Shown: piece after piece, positions 5,177 to 6,097 of the stretch
Layout of the letters: the number at the start of each line of letters is the position of its first letter
How positions within the stretch are numbered: the first letter of the stretch is position 1
NCBI GenBank assembly: GCA_023447015.1
Contig: JAEXPG010000331.1
Coordinates: 1 to 6,097, forward strand
From: Verrucomicrobiota bacterium
GTDB lineage: Bacteria > Verrucomicrobiota > Verrucomicrobiia > Opitutales > Opitutaceae
Length of the DNA stretch: 6,097 nucleotides
Direction of reading: 5' to 3'
Made by a program: the position numbers and the translations under genes
Notes under the pieces: generated by a model
Told to the model about the DNA's origin: nothing
Database searches by the model: none
The model's input: only the letters and a program-made list of their open reading frames with translations

Positions 5177-6097
5177 ATCTGCCCGCCCTCTGCATCCGCC
5201 GGCCGGTGATGACGACCCTGCTCACCGCGGCGCTGTGCCTGTTCGGCGCGATGGCCTACGTGCGCCTGCCCGTCAACGACCTGCCCAACGTCGATTTCCC
5301 GACCATTGTCGTCAACGCCGGCCTGCCCGGCGCCACCCCCGAGACGATGGCCAGCGCCGTCGCCACGCCGCTCGAACAGCAGTTCTCCACCATCGCCGGC
5401 ATCGACTCGATGGTGTCGAACAGCTCGCTCGGCAGCACCCAGATCACCCTCACGTTCGTCCTCTCGCGCAACATCGACGCCGCCGCCCAGGACGTGCAGG
5501 CCGCCATCGCCTCCGTCCAGCGCCGCCTGCCCACCGACATGCCCGCGCCGCCGTCGTTGCGCAAAACCAACCCCGCCGACTCCCCCATCCTCTGGCTCGC
5601 CCTCGGCTCCCCCACGCTGCCCCTGTCCGCCGTCGACGACTACGCCCAGACCCGCCTCGTCCAGCGCATCTCCACCATCGAGGGCGTCGCGCAGGTCATG
5701 GTCTGGGGCTCGCAGAAGTACGCCCTGCGCGTCCGCCTTGACCCGCGCGAGCTCGCCAACCGCGGCCTCGCCCTCGAGGAGGTCCGCGCCGCGCTCGCCC
5801 AGCACAACGTCAACCTCCCGACCGGCCAGCTCGACGGCGCCCGCCAGGCCCTCACCGTCGTCGCCACCGGCCAGCTCGCCGGCGCCGAGCAGTTCCGCGC
5901 CATCACCGTCGCCCATCGCAACGGCGCCCCCATCCGCCTCGGCGAGATCGCGGAGGTCGTCGACAGCGTTCAGGACATCCGCACCGCCAGCTGGTACTAC
6001 AAGGGCGGCGTCGGCCAGCGCTCCATCATCCTGGCCATCCAGCGCCAGCCCGGCACCAACACCGTCGCCGTCGCCGACCGCATCCAGGCCCTCCTGC
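5173..6097 (+). CDS. RND multidrug efflux permease (MdtB/MdtC-like), 5' part, cut by window edge
   Basis: The frame stays open from the ATG at 5173 to the window end, giving 308 codons of a protein normally a little over 1,000 residues. It opens MNLPALCIRRPVMTTLLTAA, the usual amphipathic lead and first membrane helix (about 10-30), and continues with the porter domain: LPVNDLPNVDFPTIVV (32-47), PGATPETMASAVATPLEQQF (52-71), an NVDFPTI-type signature of the AcrB/MdtB superfamily, VQAAIASVQRRLP (108-120) and NPADSPIL (133-140). The protein would be a proton-driven trimer in the inner membrane that passes substrates to the adaptor. The proton-relay aspartates in the fourth membrane helix lie beyond the edge, so activity cannot be confirmed. 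The NPADSPI motif and LPxLPxVDxPTI wording fit the MdtB/MuxB branch better than AcrB. No frameshift or internal stop is seen. Confidence 0.96.
   Translation, partial: MNLPALCIRRPVMTTLLTAALCLFGAMAYVRLPVNDLPNVDFPTIVVNAGLPGATPETMASAVATPLEQQFSTIAGIDSMVSNSSLGSTQITLTFVLSRNIDAAAQDVQAAIASVQRRLPTDMPAPPSLRKTNPADSPILWLALGSPTLPLSAVDDYAQTRLVQRISTIEGVAQVMVWGSQKYALRVRLDPRELANRGLALEEVRAALAQHNVNLPTGQLDGARQALTVVATGQLAGAEQFRAITVAHRNGAPIRLGEIAEVVDSVQDIRTASWYYKGGVGQRSIILAIQRQPGTNTVAVADRIQALL

Noticed and set aside
4561..5916. Minus-strand open frame of 451 codons opposite the efflux operon
   Set aside because: It is antisense to the clear adaptor and permease frames, low in complexity, and spans the junction of two real genes.
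1..6097. CRISPR array, insertion sequence, toxin-antitoxin or phage-defence genes
   Set aside because: No spaced direct repeats, transposase, terminal inverted repeats or defence-domain motifs were found by reading both strands.

Overview
The window reads as ordinary chromosomal DNA from a GC-rich Gram-negative bacterium. The best guess is Verrucomicrobiota, possibly an Opitutaceae-like lineage. This rests on a single-membrane-subunit, b558-type succinate dehydrogenase in the order sdhC-sdhA, diderm envelope genes (an RND pump with a lipoprotein adaptor), strong G/C bias at third codon positions, and no convincing Shine-Dalgarno sequence before any start codon. The taxonomic call is inference, because no rRNA or other marker gene is present.

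Layout. Positions 1-3616 are all transcribed leftward (minus strand). In transcription order they hold a membrane-anchored coiled-coil LysM protein (3616-3089) closed by a strong intrinsic terminator (3031-3069), an ADP-ribose-pyrophosphatase-like Nudix hydrolase (2994-2452), a PaaK-like adenylate-forming ligase (2392-1118), a 219-bp GC-rich gap with an imperfect inverted repeat, then sdhC (898-110) and the first 30 codons of sdhA (90-1, cut by the window edge). Rightward are a tRNA-Pro(TGG) gene (3785-3861) and an RND efflux operon: a periplasmic adaptor lipoprotein (4037-5176) whose stop overlaps by ATGA the start of an inner-membrane RND permease (5173 to beyond 6097). The 3617-3784 stretch is a divergent promoter region between the LysM gene and the tRNA.

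How the genes work together. SdhC and SdhA are the membrane anchor and flavoprotein of respiratory complex II; an iron-sulfur subunit would be expected just beyond the left edge. The Nudix and ligase genes are 57 bp apart on one strand and may be co-transcribed, but no shared pathway can be proven. The adaptor and permease form two thirds of a tripartite multidrug-type pump; an outer-membrane channel gene and the rest of the permease should lie to the right.

I did not find a previously undescribed system. The items most worth a second look are the cysteine-rich tail of SdhC, the non-standard nucleotide-binding loop of the ligase and its pairing with a Nudix enzyme, the inverted repeat upstream of sdhC, and a small palindrome over the putative LysM promoter.
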